From the NCBI GenBank assembly GCA_905183005.1, contig CAJJDO010000053.1, forward strand, positions 316,165-380,164: a DNA stretch of 64,000 bases, read 5' to 3'. This DNA is from Paramecium pentaurelia. Its lineage: Eukaryota; Ciliophora; Oligohymenophorea; Peniculida; Parameciidae. The translations under genes were made by a program, and so were the position numbers. Below are positions 49,860-61,425 of this stretch, in pieces. Position 1 is the stretch's first letter; every line of letters starts with the position of its first letter. The notes below the pieces were generated by a model. The model did no database searches, had not been told where the DNA came from, and saw only the letters and a list, made by a program, of their open reading frames with translations.

Positions 49860-50050
49860 AAAGAGTTTGTGGATGGTTGAATATCGTCATACAATAGTAT
49901 GTGCCTTATAGTAAATTTAAGAGTAAAATTAGCTGATGTTCATTATAATTGGACATTTGTTGACGACTCTTGAATAAATATTATCATTATTATTTAGAGC
50001 TAACAAACTCTTTAAATTTTGACTTAATGTATAATTTAAAGCACGTTAGC
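49860..50050 (+). ncRNA. Candidate structured RNA (nested inverted repeats)
   Basis: An 11-bp perfect inverted repeat (AAAGAGTTTGT at 49860-49870 with ACAAACTCTTT at 50003-50013) encloses a six-pair helix TCGTCA/TGACGA, a CATAC-AATA-GTATG hairpin, and ATGTTC...GGACAT. On the 3' side an alternative helix exists: GCTAAC (49999-50004) with GTTAGC (50045-50050) around a perfect 9-bp CTTTAAATT/AATTTAAAG hairpin. The 3' arm is shared, so two folds compete. Region is non-coding by eye. Strand is arbitrary; no known RNA family was recognised. Confidence 0.35.
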
Positions 50051-50645
50051 TTAAAGTAAACAAAAGAGAAAAGAAGACTTTTTATGTTTTCAAAAATCGC
50101 AACACTCTTTTACATAAATTTAATAAGATTAACATTATTGATGTTCATTTGTATTAACTTAAAGTCTTTTATATACTTTAATATCTAAATGATATCATAA
50201 AAGAATCCCAGAATCATTCGACATAAGTTATGTTTTAAATGATAACCAAATGTAATTAAATTCTGGAATAAATTATTAAAAGCTGGATTTATGCGTAGAA
50301 AACAAACACATAAATGTTTGAATTTCTCAAGTATTCAGCATAAATAAAATTTAAAATTCACAAAGCAATCAAGTACTCATATATTACATGTATTGCTGCT
50401 CGTTTTTTAACAATTCCGTATTTAATAATAAACTTATATAATTATTACAGAATTTGTAATAGTAGGCCATCAAAATAATTGGAAGTTGAGTCAATTAATT
50501 TGTTTAACTTTATATTGATGGTTATATTAAATAGAGAAATATTAGCAGATTTTGATTAAATATCTATATCTGTCAGTCATTCTTGTACAATATAATATAT
50601 TAATTAAAAATTTAAAATATTTATATATATATATATATATAATTA

Positions 50646-52406
50646 ATGAAATCTCCAGAACCATTAAAATGTCCAGAACATACAAAACCTTTAACTAAAA
50701 TCTGCATTGATGAAAAATGTGATCTTTAACCATATTTGTGTGTAGATTGTCTTTAAAATCATTTATGTCATAGTTATGAAATATAAAATGGGATTGAAGA
50801 ATTTGCTAAGAAATTAAATGTTAATTTAAGTTAATTTGAAAAAATGTAGATTTAATTTAAATAACTTGATACTGATTCATTTGCATCATTTATTAAGATT
50901 TAAAAGTAGAGGGTTTCTGAAGGTATGTAAGAAATTAAAAAGAAAATAATGCAAAAATGTGATAATTTAGAAAGCAAACTTGTAGAAACTTTAGAAGAAT
51001 AAGTTATTATATACAATAAAAATGTTTAATAATTCAAACAATAATTAAAAGAAACTGAGAAATTTTAATCACTTTAAAAATCTTCAGATTTATCAATACT
51101 TAATTGTATATTAGGTGTAAAATTACCTAATCATAATGATCCAATAAATGTAATGAGAAAATTTAAATCACATTTGTTAAATTATACTACATTTTTTAGT
51201 AGTGGTAAAATAAAATAATTATAAGAATAATTGATTCTTTTATAAAGTTAAACTGTATTTCCACCAACATATAAAAATTAAGAATTTAAAAAAAATGAAT
51301 TCAATAGATTAATTAATTATTTTGATTAATATTTATCAAATATTGAATCAAATATTAAAACATATATTAAATCATTTCCAATAACAGATTTTGATTAAAA
51401 AAATGTTTAAATAAAATCAATAAAAAAAGAATAAAAATTAATTGAAGAAGATTAATGTATTACTAGTTTTTTAATTTTATAAAATAATTTAATTTATGCA
51501 TTAAATGATATGACAATAAAAATAAGAGATAAATGTTATAATGAAGTTGTAGTAATTTAATGTGAAACATAAATAAATTGTATTATTGAAATAAATTGTC
51601 AAATAACAGAATTGGCATAATAGAGTTTAATAAATAAATCATAAAAATTAGATTTTAATAAATAAATCATATTAGCTTTAGGAGGTGATGATTTTACTTT
51701 AATTTGGTAATGTTCTTAATAAAGTATTTAATAAATAAGAAAAGTTTAACATTAAAGAATGAGTAGGGTTGTCTCTTTATTAAGTTTTGATAATTTATTA
51801 TTAATAGGAGATTGGGATGGATAAATATTTGGATATGATTTAAATATATAGAATCCACTTTATATAGTTGATACATCATCTACTATTTTATTTGCACTTG
51901 TTAAATCATCTAAATTTATTATTTCAGCTTCTAAATGTGATTTAGAATAAGGTGGTATAATATTTTGGAATTATAATAAAAATGATTTATATTAAGAAAA
52001 AAGAATAAAAATTTAATCAGTTTAGAAAATGGCTTAATCAAATGATCAATTATTTGTAGTTGACATAAAAAATAAGTTATATATATATGATTGCACAACT
52101 ATTGAATTAATTAAATCATTTATTTGTAGTGAAAGTTTTGTTAATGAAATTGCAATTGATAATTCTTAATAGATTTTATATGTCTTGAATTAAACATGCT
52201 TAAAATCTATATCAGATTAATTTTAATGGAATTATTAAAGTTATGAAGATTTTCCATGTTTATAATGTAGATAATATTATTAGAGTACAAGACTTTTTGT
52301 AAATTAAAATGTGATTGCTTTTATAAGACATTTACATCAATGTAAACATGAATAAGGAGATGATGATAAATGTTCAATGAAATCAACATTATATTTAATG
52401 TTTTGA
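50646..52406 (+). CDS. B-box zinc-finger protein with WD/beta-propeller-like C-terminus
   Basis: Intronless, 586 residues. Residues 1-45 form a B-box: CPEHTKPLTKICIDEKC, then YLCVDCLQNHLCH. A long coiled coil follows (~50-270). The last ~270 residues have repeated beta strands such as IILALGGDDFTLIWQC, LLIGDWDGQIFGYDL and IISASKCDLEQGGIIFWNY, like degenerate WD40 blades. A Cys/His tail ends the protein. Related B-box/WD proteins are common in ciliates; a scaffold or ubiquitin-linked role is an inference as no RING is present. Confidence 0.8.
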
Positions 52407-52526
52407 AATAGGAAGCATATAAATTTATAATTTTAATAATATGCACCATCGACATTTAGTATTATTATAAATGTCTTTCATATCTTAAATTAAAATTTAT
52501 ATAATAAATAATATTAATAATTCATA

Positions 52527-53050
52527 ATGTCTCATGTATTAGAAGATTTAAGGAGAGTCTTCCCAAAAAAGTCATTTCTACTCTAAACCTATATGTTAGG
52601 TTGTTTTTACTTGATACATTAACAATTAAATGTTGATGAAAAGAAGAAAGAGAAACAAATTATGCCAATATGGAGATCAAAATTGATTGAAAATCAACAT
52701 CAACGACATTTGAAATAATTTTAATTGAAAATCTTAATTGATTAATAAATACCACTCAAACCTTAACATAAATCATCTTATGGCTTGATGGAATTCAGTA
52801 ATAGATTGTCATTTATATTTTAGGAACACCCTAATTCGTTGAATATCAAAACTTGAATCCACTAAATACAACTTCATAAGTGGTATTATTTCATTTAATC
52901 CTTTAGCATACTTTACAAATTGACTCTAAATAGATTCAGAATTTCAGTTTAGATGATTTAACAACTATACAAAGTGAATTTATCCCAGATTTAAAAACAG
53001 ATTTGTAAATACAGAAATCTGTGGATATGACATAGAGTTGCATCTTTTGA
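52527..53050 (+). CDS. Hypothetical protein, 165 aa
   Basis: One 26-nt intron (52798-52823). Starts MSHVLEDLRRVFPKKSFLLQ and ends QIQKSVDMTQSCIF. Contains a short hydrophobic stretch (TYMLGCFYLI) and a basic Gln-rich middle. No domain recognised. Text continues in frame across the intron junction (MEF|RTPQFVEYQN), which supports the model. Confidence 0.65.
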
Positions 53051-53148
53051 ATTTGTTTTTTTATACTTCTCTTTTTTAATTATATATATATATATAAAGA
53101 AATATATATATTTTAAATTTTCTATTCAATCAGTTATTTATTTAAAAA

Positions 53149-54723
53149 ATGTCTTAAAAATCAAAAACATTACTACAACTACTTCAATAACAATAACATT
53201 TTCATGATGATATCAATACATCTTTAGAATCTAATTATAGACATAGTTCAGAACATACAGAAAAGAAGTTTGATCTTAAATTACAAAAATCCATACTTGA
53301 TCTCTATTCTCAAATTAAAAGCAATATACTTAAAACTGAAGATCATGTATATATAAAAATTCCAATTAGTTATTATTATGTTAAATAAGAAAATTAGTAC
53401 CTTTAGATAAGTCAGAAGATCTTTATACAGATCCAAATAGTTTGATTTGTTATATTGGATGTATATTCACAGTTCTAATGCAAGATAAAGTATTTTTTAA
53501 ATATTATTAGTTAAATTTAGAATAATAAGTAGAAGAACAAAAAACTAGAGATTAAAGTGATTATGAAGAATAATTAATTAAATTGGAAGCAGAAATTAGA
53601 TAACATATAAGAGTAATTAAATAAATAAAATTAGATTGAATAATAATTGAAATTATTTGCAGAAAATACTTAATAAAAATTAGAAGATGCTTTAAAAATA
53701 AAAGAAGAATTAGAAGAAGAATTATAAGGACTCAAAAGTGATTTCTAAGTTTTATATGATAAAAACAATACATTAAATTAAAAATTAAGAACATAAGAAA
53801 AAGAATTATAAATTATTAAAAATAATAGTACTAATGAAAATACAAATTAATCTCTTAAAACAAATTAAAATAATTAAAAAAATTAATCTAAAAAAGAGAA
53901 TATTGAAAATGAATATCCAAAATAATAATCTATTACAATCAATTTATAAATAGATAAATAAAAACCACCTATTTAAGATTATGTATTATTTTTGTAATTA
54001 ATTTTAATAGTAAGATAGAATACAAACTGATCCATAAGATGATTATTTTAAACCTAGAAATGATTCACATAAAAGAATTATTTCTACTCATGTAGCAAAT
54101 ACTTAAAATAATAAATCTAATTATTTAGCTACCAGAACATAAACTGAATCATATGAATATTAAGATAGAAAGAGAAAAAATAATTTATCTCAATATGAAA
54201 CTTCAAATGTTACAAAACATTAAAGAAATAAAACTGCTTAAAATGTTCTAAATCTAATAAGTATCAAATATTCTAATAACAGAAGATTAAGAACTTAAAA
54301 GATAATAATCAGTAAAAGCATGCTAAGATAAAAATTAAAATAATTAAAACAAAATTATGAAAAAACCCTCAAATTCACAACATTAACATGTTGAACCTAA
54401 TAGATCAAATAATTCTGTTCATAGTTTTCGTAAACAACCTCCTGAAGTAAGTCAGATTCCTAGACCTTTTTCATGTGCTGAATAAATTGAAGAATAACAT
54501 AATTCTGTAATTTCATTCTTTTTTATCTTAGTTTTAAAAGGATCTAAGTATGGATATGGGTAATTATTAGAAATAAGGTGGAGATTATACAGATAAATAA
54601 TAATAAATTAAAAAACTATTACAATAATATCAATAGAAACATTCTCTAAATGATACTTTAACCAAAAAATTACTTTAAGAATACAAAAAAAGATAAGGAT
54701 ATAATTGTAAAACAATTTATTGA
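53149..54723 (+). CDS. Coiled-coil protein, 484 aa
   Basis: Five introns (53347-53369, 53613-53634, 53983-54010, 54261-54282, 54507-54531; 22-28 nt) give a clean 484-residue frame. The N-terminus is Gln/His-rich, residues ~100-260 are a Glu/Leu/Lys coiled coil (KIKEELEEELQGLKSDFQVL), the middle is Asn/Ser/Arg-rich, and a second short coil ends the protein. No catalytic motif. Probably structural; cytoskeletal or ciliary location is a guess. Confidence 0.75.
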
Positions 54724-54852
54724 TAATTAATTAATTTTTATTCATTTATTTATTGAATTCTAGATTATTAAAATTAATCATTTTTTATTTTATTTCAGTT
54801 TTTATATTAACTAATTTATTTCTATTTTTTTTATAACAATCATTAAAACAAA

Positions 54853-55577
54853 ATGTAAGAAGATGTTTTTGATGAAATTAAAAAGGAACTATAATACTGT
54901 AAATACCTCAATTATGCACATATAATAATGTCTTTTTTTGGATTCTTGGGTTATATGGCTAGAAAGGTAATTCTTATTTAAATATTGATTCATTTAAGAT
55001 TTTTTTCACATTATTGATTAATGTCTTGTCTATTTTGTTATCTATTTTAGGATATTATGCAATTGAAGAAATCAATCAAAAGAAAATTATTGTTTATGCA
55101 GTTTGTACAAGTTCACTTTTTGGAATGGTTTTAATATATGAAATAATTGCAGATTTATTTTCTGACTCTTATGTACTAAATATAATTATTATAGGAAACT
55201 GAAGCACCTCCATAAGCATTTGTATTTTTAGTTATAACTTTGCCTTTTCTAATAGATCTTTCAAGTGGATTGATGAGTTTAAAATTATGCTATACCTTCT
55301 CAAAATATGATGATTTGTAATTTAAAAGAAAATATAATGTATTAATGAATTAATCTAGTAAATCCTCATTGTTTAAAAGGTACCTGAGAAAAATTATAAA
55401 GAATCTTACCTAGCAGATGAGATGTGTGCTATATGTTTAAATGAAAAAAGGAATATTGTTTTTTATAGATGTGGACATAAAGTTTGTTGTAAAAAATGTT
55501 CAAAAGCTTTTAAATAAAAGAATTGCCCAATATGTAGAGCTGAAATCTAAGATTGTATTTAAGAATATGATGCTTGA
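54853..55577 (+). CDS. RING-finger membrane protein (E3 ligase-like)
   Basis: 216 residues after introns 54967-54998, 55173-55194 and 55339-55358 (32, 22 and 20 nt). Three to four hydrophobic helices (for example IIMSFFGFLGYMA, INVLSILLSILGYYAIEEI, IVYAVCTSSLFGMVLIYEII, FVFLVITLPFLIDLSSGL) are followed by a C-terminal C3HC4 RING: CAICLNEKRNIVFYRCGHKV, then CCKKC and CPICRAEI. The layout resembles small membrane E3 ligases (MUL1/RNF type) that ubiquitinate organelle proteins. Confidence 0.88.
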
Positions 55578-55907
55578 TATTATTTCATAGAATTATATAA
55601 ATATATCATAATTTAATCATATAAAATTTCATATTTAGTATTTAATACTTATATTAAATACCTTAGACAAAATGAAATAATTAGTAAACATAAATTATAT
55701 TCTTTATTCTTATTAATCATTCAATTTTTTAATGAAATTATCAAACATCTAATTTATTGTTAATTTTTTTTGTTTTGTAAATATAATTCGTGTACTATTA
55801 TATAAAAATTTATTTATAAAATAAGTAATGAATTTTTGATTAAATGATCTATAGATTATTATTAATTTAAAGCAATACTAAATGTATTAAAATTAATACT
55901 TTAATTA
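55578..55907. other. Intergenic spacer, no gene seen
   Basis: 330-bp AT-rich spacer between the RING gene and PDCD2, both on the plus strand. No element recognised. Confidence 0.55.
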
Positions 55908-57035
55908 ATGAATAATAAGGAAGAAATAGTACTTGGATATTTAGAATAAGTAGATGATATTCTAAATACAGATGATGAATTACCTTCCTATGCAAATGGA
56001 TTACCTGTAAAAAATATTAATTATAATTTAGTATTTCTTAGAGAATGAAGATAAATTTGAATCAATAAAATGTTCTTAATGTGGAAATCAAATGAAAATG
56101 TTGCTTTAAGTATTTAAATAATCTTACTCTTAAGATATATGCTCCTTTGAATAACAAGCATGCCTCATATAGAGAGATCTATGTTTTTATTTGCTTAAAT
56201 GAATAATGTTCTAAACATAATAGCAGTATTAGAGTTTTTAGAATACAATCATCATAAAAACCTTAAATATTTTAATCAAAAAATAAAGACTATATTCTTT
56301 CTCCATAAAATAAATCATTTATAATTGATACAGAAATTATAAGTGCTAAGGAGAATAATAATGAATTTTAAGTGGCTGAAGAATTATTACCTACTAATTT
56401 TGATGATGAAGACAAAGAGGTAGATTTGAAGAATGTGAAATTTGATAATGAAAATAAAATCTATGAGAATTATTTAAAGAGTACAGAGGAGAAAGAAGAT
56501 ATTGATGATCTGGATGGATTAGAAAAAGATTAATAAAATAATATTGATGGTTGTTTTCTGATTTATTAACAGTATTTGTATATTAATAATTAGTTTTCTG
56601 ACTTAATATTAGAATCATGTTGTCAGATATTGTTTTGATTCTTAAAGTAAACCACTATGGTTTAGTGATAAAAAATAACCATAAATAGAATCCAAATGTT
56701 CTTATTGCAAAAAGAATAAGATATTTGAATTCTAAATTAATAATTCTATACTTACTTATTTTCCTGAATTATACAACTTAGAATGGGGAGCATTATATAT
56801 TTATAGTTGTCCATCAAGTTGTTAAGTTGGTGGTTAGATAATAATTGAAGAAACAGTATATGCTCATTCAGATGAATAAGAATTTATTAGTCCAAACCTA
56901 AAAGTAGATCCAAATACCAAATTAGTAACAATCAAATAGGATACAAATAAATAAAATAAATAGAAGCAATAAATTTAATAATAATAATAAATCTAGTAAA
57001 AGATAGATGAGAAAGATGAAGAAGATGATTGGTGA
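55908..57035 (+). CDS. PDCD2: PDCD2 homolog
   Basis: 351 residues after introns 56007-56031, 56110-56134 and 56572-56593. The MYND-like/PDCD2 N-part shows SIKCSQCGNQMKMLLQIYAP followed by HASYREIYVFICLN and CSKHNSSIRVFR. The PDCD2_C domain is clear: HVVRYCFDSQSKPLWFSDKK, CSYCKKNKIFEFQI and LEWGALYIYSCP. In other eukaryotes PDCD2 and its paralogue PDCD2L act as dedicated chaperones for the 40S ribosomal protein uS5 (RPS2). The protein ends in an acidic tail (EKDEEDDW). Confidence 0.93.
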
Positions 57036-57283
57036 AAAAGTGAAAAAATTAGTTAATTGTTAATATATTGTTAAATATAAATTTGAAACAAGTTTGAAAT
57101 AACCCTTTCATACTCATTTAAACATAACTATTTCCTTAATATAAAAACTTAAAATTAAGAATTCTATAATATTTATGGGTAGTTAATTCTAAATAGTTTT
57201 AGAGAAAGAATATAAATGAAATATGAATATTTATATAAAGGATGCTTGAAAGTTTAATATTATTTTATATATTATTTAAATAT

Positions 57284-57875
57284 ATGCAGATCAGAAAATC
57301 AAATAAAGTAGTAGTAAATAGGATTGAGAAAGTGAATTCAGAATTGTTGACATTAACTTATGGTGCCATAGTTTCCTAAATAATTAAAGATAGTGATACT
57401 GTAATTGAAGCAAATGAGTAATTGGAGAAGATGGGTTATAATATTGGACAAAGAATCATTGATGAATATCTTTCAAAAGCAGAAATAAAGTAATGTAGAG
57501 ACAAGATTGATGTTGCAGAAAATATTGGCAAGGTTTTTATCTATTTTTAAGATAGGGAGCCATGTAAATGTTTCTTGGAGTGACAGCTGAAGTGGAAATA
57601 TTACCTGAGACTGATAAGATATTCACTTTTAATTTGCATTTCATTGAGAATCCTTTAAATGATTTTGTTGAATTACCAGAACATTTATAAGGACTCAATT
57701 ATTCAAATATGATTGCAGGAGCTATTAGAGGAGCTTTGTCAACAGTATTTTATTATATTTTATATAGATTCATTGGATAGCTACTTGTAGATTCTTAAAA
57801 GATCAATTGAAAAATGATGATAAAACTATTTTGTAGGTGGAAATGATTAGAGAAAAGTTTAAAGATGATGAATGA
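57284..57875 (+). CDS. BET3: TRAPPC3/Bet3, TRAPP core subunit
   Basis: 181 residues after two 23-nt introns (57533-57555, 57745-57767), the usual Bet3 size. Signature segments: VNSELLTLTYGAIVSQIIKD, EQLEKMGYNIGQRIIDEYL, MFLGVTAEVE, NPLNDFVELPEHL and NYSNMIAGAIRGALST. Bet3 is a palmitate-binding core subunit of all TRAPP complexes, Rab1/Rab11 GEFs acting at the Golgi. The start used is the ATG at 57284 (MQIRKSNKVVV). Confidence 0.95.
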
Positions 57876-57899
57876 TTAATATAATAAATATTTTAATTT

Positions 57900-58405
57900 A
57901 TGTCAACATATAGGGGAACATTTGAACACGATTCATTTTTAGGATGGTTGAATTTATTGAAGATTAGAAGATTACAGGTACTCTATAATGTTGGTGAAAG
58001 ACCACCTTATCCAGTAATCATTAGTAAGCCTACAGTTGGAGATGTAAATTTATATCATATATTGGAAAAGGTATTGAGAAATTTGAACAAAGCAGATTTT
58101 GGTCTATTTGCAACAGTGGCATTTTTAGGATTCTTTGCTGCCAGAAAAGCCACTTTAGGATTAACAACTACTGAATATATTAGATAGAGAGGATTTTCAA
58201 TTGCTTGGAATTCAATTATGATGGCAGGAGCATTATTTGCTTGCATGAATAGTAACAATAGACTTACTGTACATTCCTATTAATGATTTAGGGATTTGTG
58301 GATAATGGATTACAATGGAGAAGAAAAGAACAAAGATTAACCAAATACGATTTCACATCAGAATTCGAAGAAGGTACTATTTGGAAATTCTTCAGATTAA
58401 GATGA
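57900..58405 (+). CDS. Small two-helix membrane protein, 160 aa
   Basis: One 23-nt intron (58269-58291). Starts MSTYRGTFEHDSFLGWLNLL; two hydrophobic helices (FGLFATVAFLGFFAA and IMMAGALFACM), and a charged C-terminus RRKEQRLTKYDFTSEFEEG. No family recognised; size and layout would suit a ciliate-specific mitochondrial inner-membrane subunit, but this is a guess. It begins 24 bp after the Bet3 stop. Confidence 0.75.
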
Positions 58406-58513
58406 CATTAAATCATATATTCAATGCATATATTTTCATTATTATTTTATTGTTATCAATATTATAATACAATATTAATATGTAAGTCATTAAAAATTTT
58501 AATTATTGATTTA

Positions 58514-58983
58514 ATGCAATAGCAATAATAGTAAGAGATGTTGAAGAATTTAACTAATTAATAAGTTGTATAATACAACAAAATGAGACAGGATTATGCT
58601 GAAATATTCAGAGTCTATCTTGATATTGAAGATGAAAGAAAGGAACATACATTAGTTTTGGATGCAGTCAAAAATATTGATCCAAAGAGAAGGTGAATTA
58701 TTCTATCTATTATAGATGTTGGAGATTGATTGGTGGAGTTCTTGTAGAAAGATAATTGGAAGATGTTTTGAAATCTTTAAAGGAAAGTTTAGAATTACTT
58801 GAAAAGACAGGATAAAATTACAACACTGCTATGAAACAAAAGTATGCAGATTATATTTGAGATTATTTTAGAGAAAAAGAATTACTTGATTTTGAATTAG
58901 CTAACAATTTGAGACCATAATAAAATCAACAATAACAATAACAACCTGTTGCATCATCCAAAACATAAGGAGTTTTAACTTGA
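58514..58983 (+). CDS. PFD2: Prefoldin subunit 2 (beta type)
   Basis: 138 residues after introns 58693-58715 and 58842-58871. The prefoldin-beta pattern is clear: YNKMRQDYAEIFRVYLDIED, EHTLVLDAVKNIDPKRRCWR and LIGGVLVERQLEDVLKSLKE, then the second helix KEKELLDFELANNL and a Gln-rich tail. Prefoldin delivers nascent actin and tubulin to CCT. Start: ATG 58514 gives a short poly-Gln leader; ATG 58538 is an in-frame alternative. Confidence 0.9.
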
Positions 58984-59373
58984 AGCATCATTGTGTTTTA
59001 TATTCACAATATTAATAATATAATTCAATGTATTTTTATTATATTGTAAATTATTAAAACAAAAAGAGTTTTTAATATCATTAATTAAGTCTCTTTTTAT
59101 TTATTAAATCTGTCATATTTATTCTTCTATTGCTATGTTTTGTATAATTATATATATATCATCCTTAATAATACTTCAGTAAATTAAGTTATAAAATAAT
59201 TCAAAAACAACCTTTATAAACAATAAATAGATAAGTAAATTAAAAATTATCCATTAAATTTGACAATCATAAAGACTATTAGATATCATAGGATATCCTC
59301 TATTCCATCTATGTATTTTATATCATTCATATGCTTTTAAATTTATTTCTTTCTAAGTATTTTTACTACAGCT
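58984..59373. other. Intergenic spacer, no gene seen
   Basis: 390 bp between convergent genes (PFD2 plus, hypothetical minus). AT-rich; no structure noticed beyond short A/T runs. Confidence 0.5.
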
Positions 59374-60012
59374 TCAGAAAAATTGAAGTAAAACAATCTC
59401 TAATTAAATTGAATTTAAATCCACATAATCATCATCATCATCTACTTGATATTCCCAAAGTTTATCACAAAAGATTTCATTCTTTTTGGCCAAAAGAAGT
59501 CTTTCAATTAACTTCAAGGTACTGACCTATTATAAATAAAGAATATTAAATTTCTTAATTCGGCCCAGTATAAAGTTATAGATTGATGATACAAGCTTAA
59601 AGAAGGTTATAAAAAGTATAAAATTAAAAACTTGTATTTATTTCTAGATTACCTCCTAAATATATACAAGTACTAATTTTTATCAATTAATAAATCTATA
59701 CATATGAATATCATCAACTAGCATCTTAAACATATAATAAACTACTTTCATTCCCTTGATTATGTATAAGATATTTACTAAAATTTTATTGGGCAATCTT
59801 ATCAATTTGATAAATTCAATTTTTTTACATATCTATCTTCCTTTTCCAAATGCTTTTTATAAGTTTCCAGTCATATAAGCTATTAATAAGAGTTTACTTA
59901 TGCCTTAATTTTTTACAGGGAACATGAGTTCATATTCTAAAAGAAGATGAGGAAGTAAAGGAATAAATTTTACAACTTTGTCTTCTGAAATTGAATCGCA
60001 TAGTAGTTACAT
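59374..60012 (-). CDS. Hypothetical protein, 195 aa
   Basis: Two introns (59501-59522, ending AAG, and 59673-59701) give a frame of 195 residues, MQLLCDSISEDKVVKFIPLL to TGA 59374-59376. The protein is mostly helical and hydrophobic-basic (GNLQKAFGKGRQICKKIEFI), with YTFYNLLQACIINLQLYTG and an acidic run DDDDDY near the end. No family recognised. Intron choices are supported only by frame, so the 3' part is less sure. Confidence 0.5.
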
Positions 60013-60040
60013 ATTAATATTTATTATCGTTTTTTTAACA
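60013..60040. promoter_or_regulatory. Very short divergent promoter
   Basis: Only 28 bp lie between the minus-strand ATG (60012) and the plus-strand aspartyl-protease ATG (60041). Transcription starts must lie within or beyond the opposing coding regions unless one start codon is wrong. Confidence 0.4.
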
Positions 60041-61391
60041 ATGAATTAATTTTTATTTTCCTTATTGGTTGTCATAACTCTCTGTGGCTAGCAGTAAGGT
60101 AATTTTCTTTAAGAGAAACAAGAAAATTAAATATTCACCATAAAATTAAAGGAGACTCAAAAAATTGTAAGTAATCCAACAAAAATGATAGGTGACAGCT
60201 AAAGAAATGTATGATTTTCTATCAACTAAACAAACATATTTTCGTTAACATACTCCAATTGACATATAGGAAATAGAATTTGGAGGATATGTTCCTAAAC
60301 TACAGTAAAACGAGTAAACAAAGAAAACTTCTTTGAAACTACACAATTTCAGGAATACATAATTCACTGGACCAATAACAGTAGGAGATTAAGAATTCTA
60401 AGTGATCTTTGACACTGGTTCTGCAAACTTTTGGATTGATTCTGTTAAATGCAAGAATGAAGGATGCAAATAACATACTTAATATAAACCAAGTTTGAAA
60501 TCTAAGCATTTGGGATATGCTTTAAATGTGGAATTTGGTACTGGAGATTTGAATGGGGAAATAAATTCAGATATTGTTAGATTAGGTGAAATAGAGATCG
60601 AAGACTAAAATATTGCTGAAATAATTGAAGAAAATGGTTCAGTTTTTTAAAATGTATGAAAGTTATATAAATTTAAAGACAGGTTTTGATGGTATAGTAG
60701 GATTGGGTTATCCAAGTATGGCAGCCTATAACTTTAATCCATTATTTGACAATATTATCAAAGAGAAGAAATTGAAATCAAATCAATTCTCATTTTATAT
60801 GAGTAACTAAGTCAATAGTTATGAATCTTAAATTACTTTTGGTGGTTATGATGTTACTAAACTTGATGGTTAAGTTCATTATCATCCAGTTATTGATAAA
60901 TATTATTGGATGATATAGGCTGATAATATATTGATTAACGGCAAAGATTAGGGATTCTGTCCTAAGGGTTGTAAAATAATAGCTGATACAGGTACTTCAT
61001 TAATCACAGGTCCTTTTGAAGATTTGATGAAATTGCTTGGTATTTTAATAGATTAATATTAGATTTAACTAATATAAATGATGATTGTTCAAATTTGAAT
61101 TAGTTGCCTAAATTGACATTTAGAATTGACGGAGTTGATTATGATCTAGATTCTAAAGAGTATATTATGGAATTAAGAGATGATGGTACAGAAATACCAT
61201 TAAATAATGATGTTTCAGCATCAGCATTTATTTAAGGAACTTCTGATAGATGCATAGGAGCATTTATGCCTTTAGATATTCCAGATCCATAAGGACCTGC
61301 TTGGATTTTAGGAGATATATTTTTAAAAAAATACTTAAGTATTTATGATAGGGATACAAATATGGTTGGATTTGGAAAGGCCAAACATTGA
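60041..61391 (+). CDS. Pepsin/cathepsin-D-type aspartyl protease
   Basis: 425 residues after introns 60167-60191, 60654-60678 and 61040-61062. Starts with a signal peptide (MNQFLFSLLVVITLC); a propeptide of ~100 residues precedes the fold. Both catalytic Asp motifs are intact: FDTGSANFWIDS and IADTGTSLITGP. Also present are GFDGIVGLGYPSMA, the C-terminal WILGDIFLKKYLSIYDRD and Cys pairs typical of the family. Likely a lysosomal/phagosomal protease of the digestive vacuole. Confidence 0.95.
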
Positions 61392-61425
61392 TTAAATAAA
61401 TTTATGTTACAAAAATATAATCAAC

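Noticed and set aside
57036..57283. tRNA or snRNA gene in the spacer before BET3
   Set aside because: No cloverleaf or conserved box could be drawn; sequence is plain AT-rich spacer.
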